The notes beneath the pieces were generated by a model, which was not told the origin of the DNA, ran no database searches, and saw only the letters and a program-made list of their open reading frames with translations. A DNA stretch of 64,000 nt from Pseudodonghicola sp048268305. Its GTDB lineage: Bacteria; Pseudomonadota; Alphaproteobacteria; Rhodobacterales; Rhodobacteraceae. Every line of letters begins with the position of its first letter. The stretch's first letter is position 1. The DNA is taken from positions 558,001 through 622,000 of the forward strand of contig NZ_JBLWVT010000001.1 in the NCBI RefSeq assembly GCF_048268305.1, given 5' to 3'. This document shows, in pieces, positions 18,206-25,613 of the stretch. A program made the translations under genes and the position numbers.

Positions 18206-18703
18206 TCAGTGGGCGCCGAACCCGGGGTGGAAGGTGACCGTGCCGGCAGCCTCGGGGCCGTTCAGAACCAGCCCCATGAAGTTGCGGGCCGGGGCGCCGT
18301 CGAACCTGAGCCCGGGCAGGGGGCCAAAGCCGAAGCGGCTGTAATAGGCGGGATCGCCCACCAGGACGACGCCGGCGGCACCCTGGTCCTTCAGTCGCGC
18401 CAATCCTTCGCGCAAGAGCGCGCCGCCGATGCCCTGGCGCTGCCGGTCGGGCCGCACCGAAAGCGGGCCGAGCCCGTACCAGCCGCCCGGCTTGCCGTCG
18501 ATCTCGACCGGGGAGAAGGCGGCATGGCCGAGGATCTCCTGCCCATCCTCGGCCACCAGCGACAGGCGCAGCGCGCCGGCGTCGCGCAGGGCGTCGATGA
18601 TCGCCGCCTCGGTCTGCTGGCTGAAGGGGTGGTTGGCGAAGGCCGCCGTGGTGATCTCCCCGATGATTGCGCGATCATCGGGGCGTTCGTTGCGGATCTG
18701 CAT
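18206..18703 (-). CDS. GNAT acetyltransferase (YhbS type), probable antitoxin partner of YjhX
   Basis: The 165-aa GNAT protein has the acetyl-CoA loop DRQRQGIGGALL near residue 85 and the YhbS-type motif GDPAYYSRFGF. AGGAGGG lies 8 bases before the ATG. It starts 16 bases after the yjhX-like gene on the same strand. In E. coli, yjhX (topAI) is followed by yjhQ, a GNAT protein that acts as its antitoxin; the same order here suggests the same pairing. This role is inferred from synteny, since GNAT proteins are very diverse. Confidence 0.8.
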   Translation of the reverse strand: MQIRNERPDDRAIIGEITTAAFANHPFSQQTEAAIIDALRDAGALRLSLVAEDGQEILGHAAFSPVEIDGKPGGWYGLGPLSVRPDRQRQGIGGALLREGLARLKDQGAAGVVLVGDPAYYSRFGFGPLPGLRFDGAPARNFMGLVLNGPEAAGTVTFHPGFGAH

Positions 18704-18719
18704 ATGGTGATCCCTCCTG

Positions 18720-18977
18720 TTACCTGTTGTCGAGCTGGGCGCGCACCGTGCGCAGCCCGGTTTCGGTGATCCGATAGGGCGCCGAGGCCTGCGAGCGGAT
18801 CAGCCGTTTGCGGCGCAGCCGCGCGAAGATGTCGAGCGTGCAATTGCTCAGCACATGGCCGTCGCGGGTATAGCACAGCACGTCGGTCACCCGGCCGTTG
18901 GGGCCGCGGTCAAAGCGGATGCAACCGCCCTGCGCCAACGCGTGCAACACGCGTTGTTCGTCTTTCGAGATATTCAT
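18720..18977 (-). CDS. yjhX: YjhX/TopAI family toxin
   Basis: The 85-aa protein starts MNISKDEQRVLHALAQGG, has VLCYTRDGHVLSNCTL in the middle, and ends with RLRRKRLI and VRAQLDNR, all diagnostic of the YjhX (UPF0386) family. In E. coli, YjhX binds topoisomerase I and inhibits it (hence TopAI). The ATG at 18977 is chosen because family members begin there; a longer in-frame start at 19016 is unsupported. It is co-transcribed with the following acetyltransferase gene. Confidence 0.9.
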   Translation of the reverse strand: MNISKDEQRVLHALAQGGCIRFDRGPNGRVTDVLCYTRDGHVLSNCTLDIFARLRRKRLIRSQASAPYRITETGLRTVRAQLDNR

Positions 18978-19175
18978 GAGATAGAGCCTGTTCAGGAACC
19001 AAATCGGCACCCACACGCCAACAGGCCGCAGCCTGATGGGCGGATGCAGTTCAATGCCCCGGTTGGACGGGACATTCAGCGGTTCGAGACAAGCTCCAGC
19101 ATCGACAATTCCTCAGCCCGGGACAGCCGGGCGCAGCGCCAATATGGGGGTCTTCGCGGTGGGGTCAAGCCGGGC

Positions 19176-19385
19176 TCAGCGGTTTCCGTCGCGCTGTGGC
19201 ACATCGCTGCGCTTCAACAGCTTGCTGCCGTGCTGCAGGGTGATCACATCGTCGGGGTAAAGCGCGATCGCCTTGGTATAGGCAGCCTCGGCCAGGGGAA
19301 GGTCGCGGCACTGGGCGAGTTCGCAGATGAACTTGCCGGAGGCGGTATTCTGGACGACGCGGAAGGGATGGACAAAGACGGCCAT
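19176..19385 (-). CDS. conserved hypothetical protein, about 69 aa
   Basis: A soluble short protein beginning MAVFVHPFRVVQN and ending LKRSDVPQRDGNR. It includes EAAYTKAIALYPDDVI, which looks like a single TPR-like helix pair. I do not know its function. The start is uncertain: ATG 19385 lacks a Shine-Dalgarno, and an in-frame ATG at 19445, 13 bases after the thioredoxin-like gene, would add 20 residues encoded across a GC-rich hairpin (19409-19436). It may be the last gene of the arsR operon. Confidence 0.5.
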   Translation of the reverse strand: MAVFVHPFRVVQNTASGKFICELAQCRDLPLAEAAYTKAIALYPDDVITLQHGSKLLKRSDVPQRDGNR

Positions 19386-19458
19386 GAGGGGAGCATATTT
19401 CCAGTGCAGCGGCCGGGCCCCTGGGGACCCGGCCGCGAAATTCATCAGCGCTCTATAT

Positions 19459-19695
19459 TCAGCTCTGCAGCCAGGTTTCCAGCTTGGTCGCATCGGGAAG
19501 GCCGCCGGCATGGACCAGCTTGCCGTCGATGCTGATCCCCGGGGTCGACATCACCCCGGCCTTGGCGATCGAGGCCATGTCGGTCACCTTCTCGACCTGC
19601 ACGTCGATGCCGAGCTTTTGCGCCGCTGCGCGCACCATGGCTTCGGTGGTCTCACAGCGTTTGCAGCCGGGGCCGTAGACTTTGACATCTTTCAT
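19459..19695 (-). CDS. small thioredoxin-fold protein (redox-active disulfide protein 2 type)
   Basis: The 78-aa protein begins MKDVKVYGPGCKRCETTE and has a CxxC redox pair near residues 11-14, followed by VMSTPGISIDGKLVHAGG with the thioredoxin cis-proline. This is the minimal thioredoxin fold of the redox-active disulfide protein 2 family. It lies 10 bases after the permease gene in the arsR operon, an arrangement commonly seen and thought to supply a thiol-based reductant or metal relay. The exact partner is unknown. Confidence 0.88.
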   Translation of the reverse strand: MKDVKVYGPGCKRCETTEAMVRAAAQKLGIDVQVEKVTDMASIAKAGVMSTPGISIDGKLVHAGGLPDATKLETWLQS

Positions 19696-19705
19696 TTCAG
19701 GTTCC

Positions 19706-20761
19706 TCAGAACAGGGCGTTGAACAGAAAGCCGACGGCAAGGATGCCGCAGGCAACGACAGAGATGAAGACCGCGATCAGCCGCAGTTTCAGCACCTGCC
19801 GCAGGATGATCATCTCGGGCAGGCTGAGCGCGATCACCGACATCATGAAGGCCAGCACGGTACCAAGGGCGGCGCCCTTGCCCAACAGCGCCTCGACGAT
19901 CGGGATGACGCCGGCGGCATTGGTATACATCGGGATGCCCATCAGCACCGCCGCCGGCACCGACCACCAGGCATCCGCCCCCATGATGCGAACCATCAGA
20001 TCCTCGGGCACATAGCCGTGGATCAGCGCCCCCATGCCGATGCCGAGGATGATCCACAGCCAGACCTTGGCGAAGATCTCGCGCACCGCCTCGATCCCCT
20101 GGCGGTAGCGGTCGGGGAGGGTGAGGGCCTCGTCCCCGGGCGCCATGGCGTCGCCGGCGTGGATTTCGCGCACCCAGTCCTGCAGCCAGCCTTCCAGATG
20201 CAGCCGCCCGATCACCCAGCCGGCGACGATGGCGATGGCCAGGCCGAAGCCCAGATAGACCGCCGCCACTGGCCAGCCGACCAGGCCGATCAGCAGGACA
20301 AGCGCCACCTCATTCACCATCGGTGCCGCGATCAGGAAGGAAAACGTCACCCCCAGCGGGATGCCGGCCGAGACGAAACCGATGAACAGCGGCACCGCCG
20401 AGCAGGAGCAGAAGGGCGTCAACACCCCCAGACCCGCCGCCATCGCATTGGCCAGCCCTTCGCGCCGGCCCGACAGCAGGGTGCGGGTCTTTTCCGGGCT
20501 GAAGAAGCTGCGCACCACGCCCATGGCGAAGACGATCAGCGTGAGCAGCATCATCACCTTGGGCACGTCATAGAAGAAGAAGGCCAGCGCCGATCCGGCA
20601 TGGCTGTCGCGCGCCACCGGCAGCAGCGAGACCAACCATTCCGACAGGCCGGGAAGTTGACGATAGACCGCCCACCAGAGCAGGACGGCGGCGATGACGC
20701 CGGCGGTCCAGACCCAGGCGGGGCGGGGGCGCTGTGGCGCCTGTTCGGACATCACGCTCAT
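19706..20761 (-). CDS. permease of the ArsP/DUF318 family
   Basis: The 351-aa polytopic protein carries the family motif TPFCSCSAVP with paired cysteines after the second helix block, and PMYTNAAGVIP in the second half. ArsP members export trivalent organoarsenicals, and the cysteines bind the metalloid; other family members have unknown substrates. The ATG at 20761 overlaps the arsR stop in an ATGA, so translation is coupled. The substrate here (arsenical or other soft metal) is inferred from the ArsR regulator. Confidence 0.88.
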   Translation of the reverse strand: MSVMSEQAPQRPRPAWVWTAGVIAAVLLWWAVYRQLPGLSEWLVSLLPVARDSHAGSALAFFFYDVPKVMMLLTLIVFAMGVVRSFFSPEKTRTLLSGRREGLANAMAAGLGVLTPFCSCSAVPLFIGFVSAGIPLGVTFSFLIAAPMVNEVALVLLIGLVGWPVAAVYLGFGLAIAIVAGWVIGRLHLEGWLQDWVREIHAGDAMAPGDEALTLPDRYRQGIEAVREIFAKVWLWIILGIGMGALIHGYVPEDLMVRIMGADAWWSVPAAVLMGIPMYTNAAGVIPIVEALLGKGAALGTVLAFMMSVIALSLPEMIILRQVLKLRLIAVFISVVACGILAVGFLFNALF

Positions 20762-21048
20762 GCTGCGGCCCTTTCGGTTTCCTGGTCCAGGTCGATCGCC
20801 GCGCTCAGCAGGCGGCGGACGGCGGGGGACAGATCGGGATTGATGCGATAGCGCACCCATTGCGCGTCCCGCCGGTCGATCACCAGCCCGGCCTGTTTCA
20901 ATACCTGCATATGCCGCGACACCCGGCTTTGCGTTGCCTCAAGGCGGCTGATCAATTCGCAGGCGCAATGTTCGCCCTGATCCCAGAGAATCCGCAGTGC
21001 GGCGAGCCGCGTGGGTTCCGCCAGAGCCGAAAGAATCCTGACATGCAT
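20758..21048 (-). CDS. ArsR/SmtB family metalloregulator
   Basis: The 96-aa winged-helix protein contains the motif EHCACELISRLE, the counterpart of the ELCVC-type metal site of ArsR repressors, followed by the recognition helix SRVSRHMQVLKQAGLV. GGAGGG lies 5 bases before the ATG. It is the first gene of the arsR-permease-thioredoxin operon, and a 16-bp palindrome sits 21 bases upstream. Expected behaviour is repression relieved by a thiophilic metal or metalloid binding the CAC cysteines. Confidence 0.92.
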   Translation of the reverse strand: MHVRILSALAEPTRLAALRILWDQGEHCACELISRLEATQSRVSRHMQVLKQAGLVIDRRDAQWVRYRINPDLSPAVRRLLSAAIDLDQETERAAA

Positions 21049-21351
21049 GGTCGCCCTCCGAGTTGCTTATGCGCATATGCGCATGTGGTTGACTTGCTGT
21101 CCATCGACAGATTGACGCAGCCCTGGAAAAGGCGGAGGAGGGGCGCGAAATGAGGATGACAATATTTCGGCGGACTCTCACATTCCTCCACAACTTATTG
21201 CTGTTATCCCCAAAATAATGGTTGCCAGATGTCCCTATGCGGCGCACCATATCTGGTAGAGGCGGGGCAAACTTCCCCGGTCTCTTGAGCAGGCACCTAG
21301 CGCTGGGGGCGCTATCGGCCCCACGCCGCTAAAGATCAAAGAGGTGGCACC
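21049..21351. other. intergenic region between arsR and the YbjN gene
   Basis: Besides the arsR operator, this region holds an inverted repeat CCAGAT/ATCTGG (about 21226-21255) and a small hairpin TAGCGC/GCGCTA at about 21298-21314. It serves two divergent promoters. No gene was found in it. Confidence 0.5.
21069..21084. promoter_or_regulatory. 16-bp palindromic operator upstream of arsR
   Basis: ATGCGCATATGCGCAT is a perfect palindrome 20 bases before the arsR ATG. ArsR/SmtB repressors bind inverted repeats of this kind; autoregulation is inferred from the position. Confidence 0.7.
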
Positions 21352-21852
21352 ATGGCCTTGTCTGAATACATGCTTGACGACGATATTCACCCGATCGACA
21401 TCGTCGAAAATCTGGCGGCGTTCCATGATTGGGACTTCGACCGGATCGGCGACGATCAGATCGCCATGGCGGTCGAGGGGCAGTGGCGCACCTATTCCAT
21501 CACCCTGGCCTGGTCGGGGTATGACGAGACTTTGCGGCTGGTCTGCACCTTCGAGATGGAGCCGCCCGAAGACCAACTGGGCCGGCTCTACGAGCTGTTG
21601 AACGAGATGAACGATCAGTGCTGGGCCGGTGCCTTTACCTATTGGGCCGAGCAGAAGCTGATGGTCTATCGCTATGGTCTGGTTCTGACCGGCGGTCAGA
21701 TCGCCAGCCCGGAGCAGATCGACACCATGATCAATGCTGCCGTGACGAGCGCAGAGCGCTATTATCCGGCGATCCAGCTGCTGGTCTGGGGCGGGCGCTC
21801 CCCGCGTGATGCGATGCAGGCCGCCATTGCAGAGGCCTACGGCCGCGCGTAA
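21352..21852 (+). CDS. YbjN domain-containing protein
   Basis: The 166-aa acidic protein matches the YbjN fold, which resembles type III secretion chaperones: a helix-strand start (HPIDIVENLAAFHDWDF), then the LYELLNEMNDQCWAGAF region and a C-terminal helix pair. Function in alphaproteobacteria is unknown. GAGGTGG precedes the ATG. It lies 38 bases before proC on the same strand and may be co-transcribed with it. Confidence 0.85.
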   Translation: MALSEYMLDDDIHPIDIVENLAAFHDWDFDRIGDDQIAMAVEGQWRTYSITLAWSGYDETLRLVCTFEMEPPEDQLGRLYELLNEMNDQCWAGAFTYWAEQKLMVYRYGLVLTGGQIASPEQIDTMINAAVTSAERYYPAIQLLVWGGRSPRDAMQAAIAEAYGRA

Positions 21853-21890
21853 ACCTAGGCCCCGAACCGGAACGAACGGAAGGGGCCGTC

Positions 21891-22706
21891 ATGGACATGT
21901 CGCGGATCGCCGATCAGGGGCTGGTGCTTCTGGGTTGTGGGAAAATGGGCTCCGCCCTGTTGGCCGGATGGCTGGAGGGCGGGCTTCCCCCGGCCTCGGT
22001 CTGGGTGGTGGACCCGCATCCCTCTGACTGGCTGAAAAGCCGGGGCGTGCAGATCAACGCGCCGCTGCCCGAGGCGCCGGCGCTGGTGCTGGTTGCCGTC
22101 AAACCCCAGATGATGCGCGAGGCGCTGCCGGCGCTGAAGGCGCTGGGCGGTGGTGAGACGCTGTTCGTCAGCGTCGCCGCCGGCACCCCGATCGCCACCT
22201 ATGAAGAGATGCTGGGCGACGAAACCCCGATCGTGCGGGCCATGCCCAATACCCCTGCCGCCATAGGCCGGGGCATCACTGCGATCATCGGCAATACCCA
22301 TGCCTCGGCCGAGCATCTCGACGTGGCCGAGGGGCTGCTTTCGGCGGTGGGGCAGGTGGTCCGGCTGGAGCGGGAATCGCAGATCGACGCGGTCACCGGG
22401 GTCAGCGGCTCGGGCCCGGCCTATGTCTTCCTTTTGATCGAATGCCTTGCCGCCGCTGGTGAGGCCCAGGGGCTGGGTGCCGATCTGGCGATGCAGCTTG
22501 CCAAGGCCACCGTCGCCGGTGCCGGGGCCCTGGCCGAGGCCTCGGACGAACCCCCGTCGCAACTGCGGATCAACGTGACCAGCCCGAACGGCACCACCCA
22601 GGCCGCGCTTGAGGTGCTGATGGAGGCCGACCACGGCTTCCCCCACCTGCTGCGCCAGGCGGTGGCCGCCGCCACCCATCGGTCGAAGGAGCTGTCGCGT
22701 GGCTGA
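21891..22706 (+). CDS. proC: pyrroline-5-carboxylate reductase
   Basis: ProC makes the last step of proline synthesis, reducing P5C with NAD(P)H. The 271-aa protein has the Rossmann motif LGCGKMGSALLAGW near the N-terminus and the family signature around SGSGPAYVFLLIECLA and TVAGAGALA in the C-terminal half. Length is normal. Its end overlaps the start of the tRNA-binding-domain gene by 8 bases, so these two and the dehydrogenase gene form one operon. Confidence 0.96.
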   Translation: MDMSRIADQGLVLLGCGKMGSALLAGWLEGGLPPASVWVVDPHPSDWLKSRGVQINAPLPEAPALVLVAVKPQMMREALPALKALGGGETLFVSVAAGTPIATYEEMLGDETPIVRAMPNTPAAIGRGITAIIGNTHASAEHLDVAEGLLSAVGQVVRLERESQIDAVTGVSGSGPAYVFLLIECLAAAGEAQGLGADLAMQLAKATVAGAGALAEASDEPPSQLRINVTSPNGTTQAALEVLMEADHGFPHLLRQAVAAATHRSKELSRG

Positions 22707-23040
22707 TCAGATCGTTTTCGACGATTTCCTCAAGGTCGACATCCGGGTCGGCGAAATCCTGAGGGCCGAACCCTATCCCGAGGCGCGCAAGCCCGCGATC
22801 AAGCTCTGGATCGATTTCGGCGGCGAGATCGGCGAGAAACGCTCGTCGGCGCAGATCACCGCGCATTACGATCCCGCCACCTTGCCGGGCAAACAGGTTC
22901 TGGCGGTGGTGAATTTCCCGCCACGTCAGATCGGCAAGTTCATCTCGGAAGTGCTGGTGCTGGGCCTGCCGGATGCGGCGGGCGAGGTGGTGCTGATCGG
23001 CCCCGACGGCCCGGTGCCGATCGGCGGGCGGTTGCACTGA
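22699..23040 (+). CDS. tRNA-binding (CsaA-like) protein
   Basis: The 113-aa protein is a single OB-fold of the tRNA_bind type. It begins FDDFLKVDIRVGEILRAEP and contains KRSSAQIT and VVNFPPRQIGKFISEVLVLG, as in CsaA-like proteins, which have chaperone-like and tRNA-binding activities. It overlaps proC by 8 bases and the next gene by 1 base (TGATG). The role in this proline operon is unclear. Confidence 0.92.
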   Translation: MADQIVFDDFLKVDIRVGEILRAEPYPEARKPAIKLWIDFGGEIGEKRSSAQITAHYDPATLPGKQVLAVVNFPPRQIGKFISEVLVLGLPDAAGEVVLIGPDGPVPIGGRLH

Positions 23041-23993
23041 TGCGGGTGCTGCTGTCGCGGCCGATGCCGCCGGCCACCGTGGCCGCGGCGCAGGAGCTTT
23101 TCGAGGTGGAGGTGCGCCAAAGCACCCGGCCGATGACGGCGGCCGAGCTGCGCGCAGGCCTTGCCGTCTTCGACGCGATGATGGTGACCCTGGGCGACCG
23201 GGTGACGGCCGAGGTGCTGCAGGACTTCGGGCGCCCTCGCTGCCGGATGCTGGCCAACTTCGGCGTCGGCTACAATCACATCGACGTGGAGGCCTGCCGC
23301 GCCCATGGCGTCACCGTGTCGAACACGCCGGGTGCGGTGACGGATGCCACCGCCGATATCGCCATGACGCTGATCCTGATGGCTTGCCGCAGGGCGGGGG
23401 AGGGCGAGCGCCTGGTCCGGTCGGGCAAATGGCAGGGCTGGCATCCGACCCAGATGCTGGGGCTGCATGTGACGGGCCGCAAGCTCGGCATCATCGGCAT
23501 GGGCCGCATCGGCCAGGCGGTGGCGCGGCGCTGCCATTATGGCTTCGGCATGGAGGTCGGCTATTTCAGCCGCTCGGAAAAGCAGGTCGATCATCCCGCC
23601 ACGCGGTTCGAGGTGCTGACCGATCTGGCCGCTTGGGCTGATATCCTGGTGGTGGCCGCCCCGGGCGGCGCCGAAACTCACCATCTGGTCGGGGCCCAGG
23701 TCTTTGCGGCGATGCCGGCGCATGGGGTCTTCGTCAATATCGCCCGGGGCGATATCGTTGACGAGGCGGCGCTGATCGCCGCCTTGCAGGCGCGTCGGAT
23801 CGGTGCCGCCGGGCTTGATGTCTATGAATTCGAACCCGAGGTGCCGGCCGAGCTGCGCGCGCTTGAAACTGCGGTTCTGCTGCCGCATCTGGGCACCGCC
23901 GCCCTCGATGTGCGTGAGGACATGGGCGCCATGGCGGTGGAGAATCTGCGCGCCTATGCCGAGGGGCGGGACATTCCCAACCGGGTGAACTAG
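23040..23993 (+). CDS. D-isomer specific 2-hydroxyacid dehydrogenase (glyoxylate/hydroxypyruvate reductase type)
   Basis: The 317-aa protein has the NAD(P)-binding motif GIIGMGRIGQAVARR near residue 150 and the catalytic triad in context: Arg in NIARGDIVDE, Glu in YEFEPEVP and His in LPHLGTAA. These fit the D-2-hydroxyacid dehydrogenase family, with glyoxylate or hydroxypyruvate a likely substrate. It is the last gene of the proC operon and is convergent with tdk; the two stop codons share bases in CTAG. Confidence 0.93.
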   Translation: MRVLLSRPMPPATVAAAQELFEVEVRQSTRPMTAAELRAGLAVFDAMMVTLGDRVTAEVLQDFGRPRCRMLANFGVGYNHIDVEACRAHGVTVSNTPGAVTDATADIAMTLILMACRRAGEGERLVRSGKWQGWHPTQMLGLHVTGRKLGIIGMGRIGQAVARRCHYGFGMEVGYFSRSEKQVDHPATRFEVLTDLAAWADILVVAAPGGAETHHLVGAQVFAAMPAHGVFVNIARGDIVDEAALIAALQARRIGAAGLDVYEFEPEVPAELRALETAVLLPHLGTAALDVREDMGAMAVENLRAYAEGRDIPNRVN

Positions 23994-24586
23994 GGCGCGT
24001 CGGGGGCGCAGTCCCCCATCGCCGCACGCCAGTGCCGGCGGCAAAGCGAGACATAGGTTTCATTGCCGCCGACCTGGATTTGGTCGCCCTCGTGCAGGGG
24101 CTGGCCGTCGGCGCCTTGCCGGATCACCATGGTGGCCTTGCGGCCGCAATGGCAGATGGTGCGCACCTCGCGCATCTCGTCTGCCAGCGCCAGCAGGGTG
24201 GCCGACCCGGGAAACAGCTCGCCGCGGAAATCGACGCGCAGCCCATAGGCGAGCACCGGCAGCCGCAGATCGTCCACCACGCGCGCCAATTGCCAGACCT
24301 GGGCGGGCTGCAGAAACTGCGCCTCGTCGACAAAGACGCAGTCGAGCCGCCCCTCGGCCTGGCGCCCGGCGATCCGGGCGAAAAGATCGTCGCCCGGGGC
24401 GAAGGTGTCGGCCGCCTGCGCGATGCCGATCCGCGAGGCGATCTGACCGCGCCCGGCGCGATGATCCAGATCGGCGGTCAGCAGATAGGGCGACATGCCG
24501 TTTTCGACATAGTTGTGGGCCGCCTGCAGCAGCACCGTCGATTTGCCGGCGTTCATGGTGGAATAGTTGAAATAGAGCTTGGCCAT
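23990..24586 (-). CDS. tdk: thymidine kinase
   Basis: The 198-aa type II thymidine kinase begins MAKLYFNYSTMNAGKST, with the P-loop at the end. It has DEAQFL for the catalytic base region and the zinc cysteines CHCG and a later C-x-x-H (LCRRH). It salvages thymidine with ATP. The ATG at 24586 is used because the family begins with this motif; the longer upstream frame is not supported. Confidence 0.95.
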   Translation of the reverse strand: MAKLYFNYSTMNAGKSTVLLQAAHNYVENGMSPYLLTADLDHRAGRGQIASRIGIAQAADTFAPGDDLFARIAGRQAEGRLDCVFVDEAQFLQPAQVWQLARVVDDLRLPVLAYGLRVDFRGELFPGSATLLALADEMREVRTICHCGRKATMVIRQGADGQPLHEGDQIQVGGNETYVSLCRRHWRAAMGDCAPDAP

Positions 24587-24942
24587 GGCCGGCGGTCTAA
24601 GCCGGCGCCGGCCATCGGGCAAGCGGTGCGGCGCTGCATTTCGGGGATTTTTAGCCGCCGCCGCAGGCAGCCGGTCCGGGACGGAACAGACCCTGGGGAT
24701 GGACAGGGCACACCTGCGGCGACGACGCTTTGGCCTAATGGGCCGTTGCGGCGGAAGCCAGTCTGAAATAGGACCCCGCCACCAATCACAGTGCGAATGC
24801 GAAATGGCACTCGCTACTCTTTGAGATCCCCGAAAACCTGAGGGATAGCAAAGGGATCGCATTTCGATTAGGAATCGGTAATGGGAAAATCTCCGGGCGC
24901 TTCCCCCTTGGGGCTCGGGGCGGAAAGGGTAAGGCGCGGCGC
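24587..24942. other. intergenic region between tdk and a plus-strand hypothetical gene
   Basis: This 356-base region holds two divergent promoters. From about 24780 it is AT-richer, with CGAAATG (about 24800) and its reverse CATTTCG (about 24861) in inverted orientation, which could be a regulator site. No tRNA or credible small gene was found. Confidence 0.5.
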
Positions 24943-25401
24943 ATGAGCTCAATCGGAACTTATCTGAAAAAACATACCGAAGCCTTGGTCAAGGAAGTGG
25001 GCATCGAGGCTGCCTGTGAAATCACCGGCAAGTCCAAGGCCACGCTCGGCCGCTACTATTCAGACAATCCCGAACATGCCGACCGCTTCATGCCGGTCGA
25101 CGTGGTGGCGCGGCTCGAGGCCGAGGCGCCCTATCCGCATGTCACCAGCGCCTTGGCGGAACTGCAGAAGATCAGCCTCACCTTCGATGACCGTCGTTCG
25201 AACTCGGCCAATGTGGGGAATGTCAATTCTGACGTCATCGCGCTCAGCCAGCGTTTCGCCATGCTGATGAGCGAATATCAGTTGGCGATCGAAGATGGCA
25301 TCATCACCGTGAACGAGGCCAAGCGGCTGCTCAGGGAGACCGTGCTGCTGCAGCAGGTGCTGATCGACATGAAGCTGCACCTGGAAGAGGAAAGCGCCTG
25401 A
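24943..25401 (+). CDS. hypothetical protein with helix-turn-helix-like N-terminus
   Basis: The 152-aa protein has an N-terminal segment ACEITGKSKATLGRYYSDN that looks like a short helix-turn-helix of phage-regulator type, then FMPVDVVARLEAEA, and a long helical C-terminus. AAGG lies 8 bases before the ATG. I do not recognise the family. A DNA-binding role is suggested only by the N-terminal pattern; an alternative is a structural coiled-coil protein. No phage genes are nearby. Confidence 0.65.
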   Translation: MSSIGTYLKKHTEALVKEVGIEAACEITGKSKATLGRYYSDNPEHADRFMPVDVVARLEAEAPYPHVTSALAELQKISLTFDDRRSNSANVGNVNSDVIALSQRFAMLMSEYQLAIEDGIITVNEAKRLLRETVLLQQVLIDMKLHLEEESA

Positions 25402-25435
25402 GGCAAGGCCTCGGCGCCGAGCGTGCCGGCTCTGG

Positions 25436-25465
25436 CCTGTCTCGCTGGAAATATCCCGGGGGAGC
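25436..25465 (-). repeat. intergenic GAGTATTT-family repeat, copy 1
   Basis: Read on the minus strand, this has CCCCCGGGATATTTCCAGCG followed by AGACAG. It is a variant of the element found at five other places here (see the matching finding), 35 bases after the hypothetical gene. Confidence 0.6.
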
Positions 25466-25550
25466 CATCCGGACGGGCGGCGCGGGCCGCGCCCGATTCA
25501 GGCAGTCAGGCAGACATGCGCGCCCGACCACCCGGCGCCGCCGAAGGAAG

Positions 25551-25582
25551 CCTCCGGCGGGAGTATTTGGGCAGAGAAGAAA
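25551..25582 (+). repeat. intergenic GAGTATTT-family repeat, copy 2
   Basis: The plus strand reads CCTCCGGCGGGAGTATTTGG followed by GCAGAGAAGAAA. It is the fullest copy in the window and lies 32 bases from the stop of the convergent KAS III-like gene. Confidence 0.7.
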
Positions 25583-25613
25583 CCGGGGCGGGGTGCCCCC
25601 CGTGCCCGGCGGG

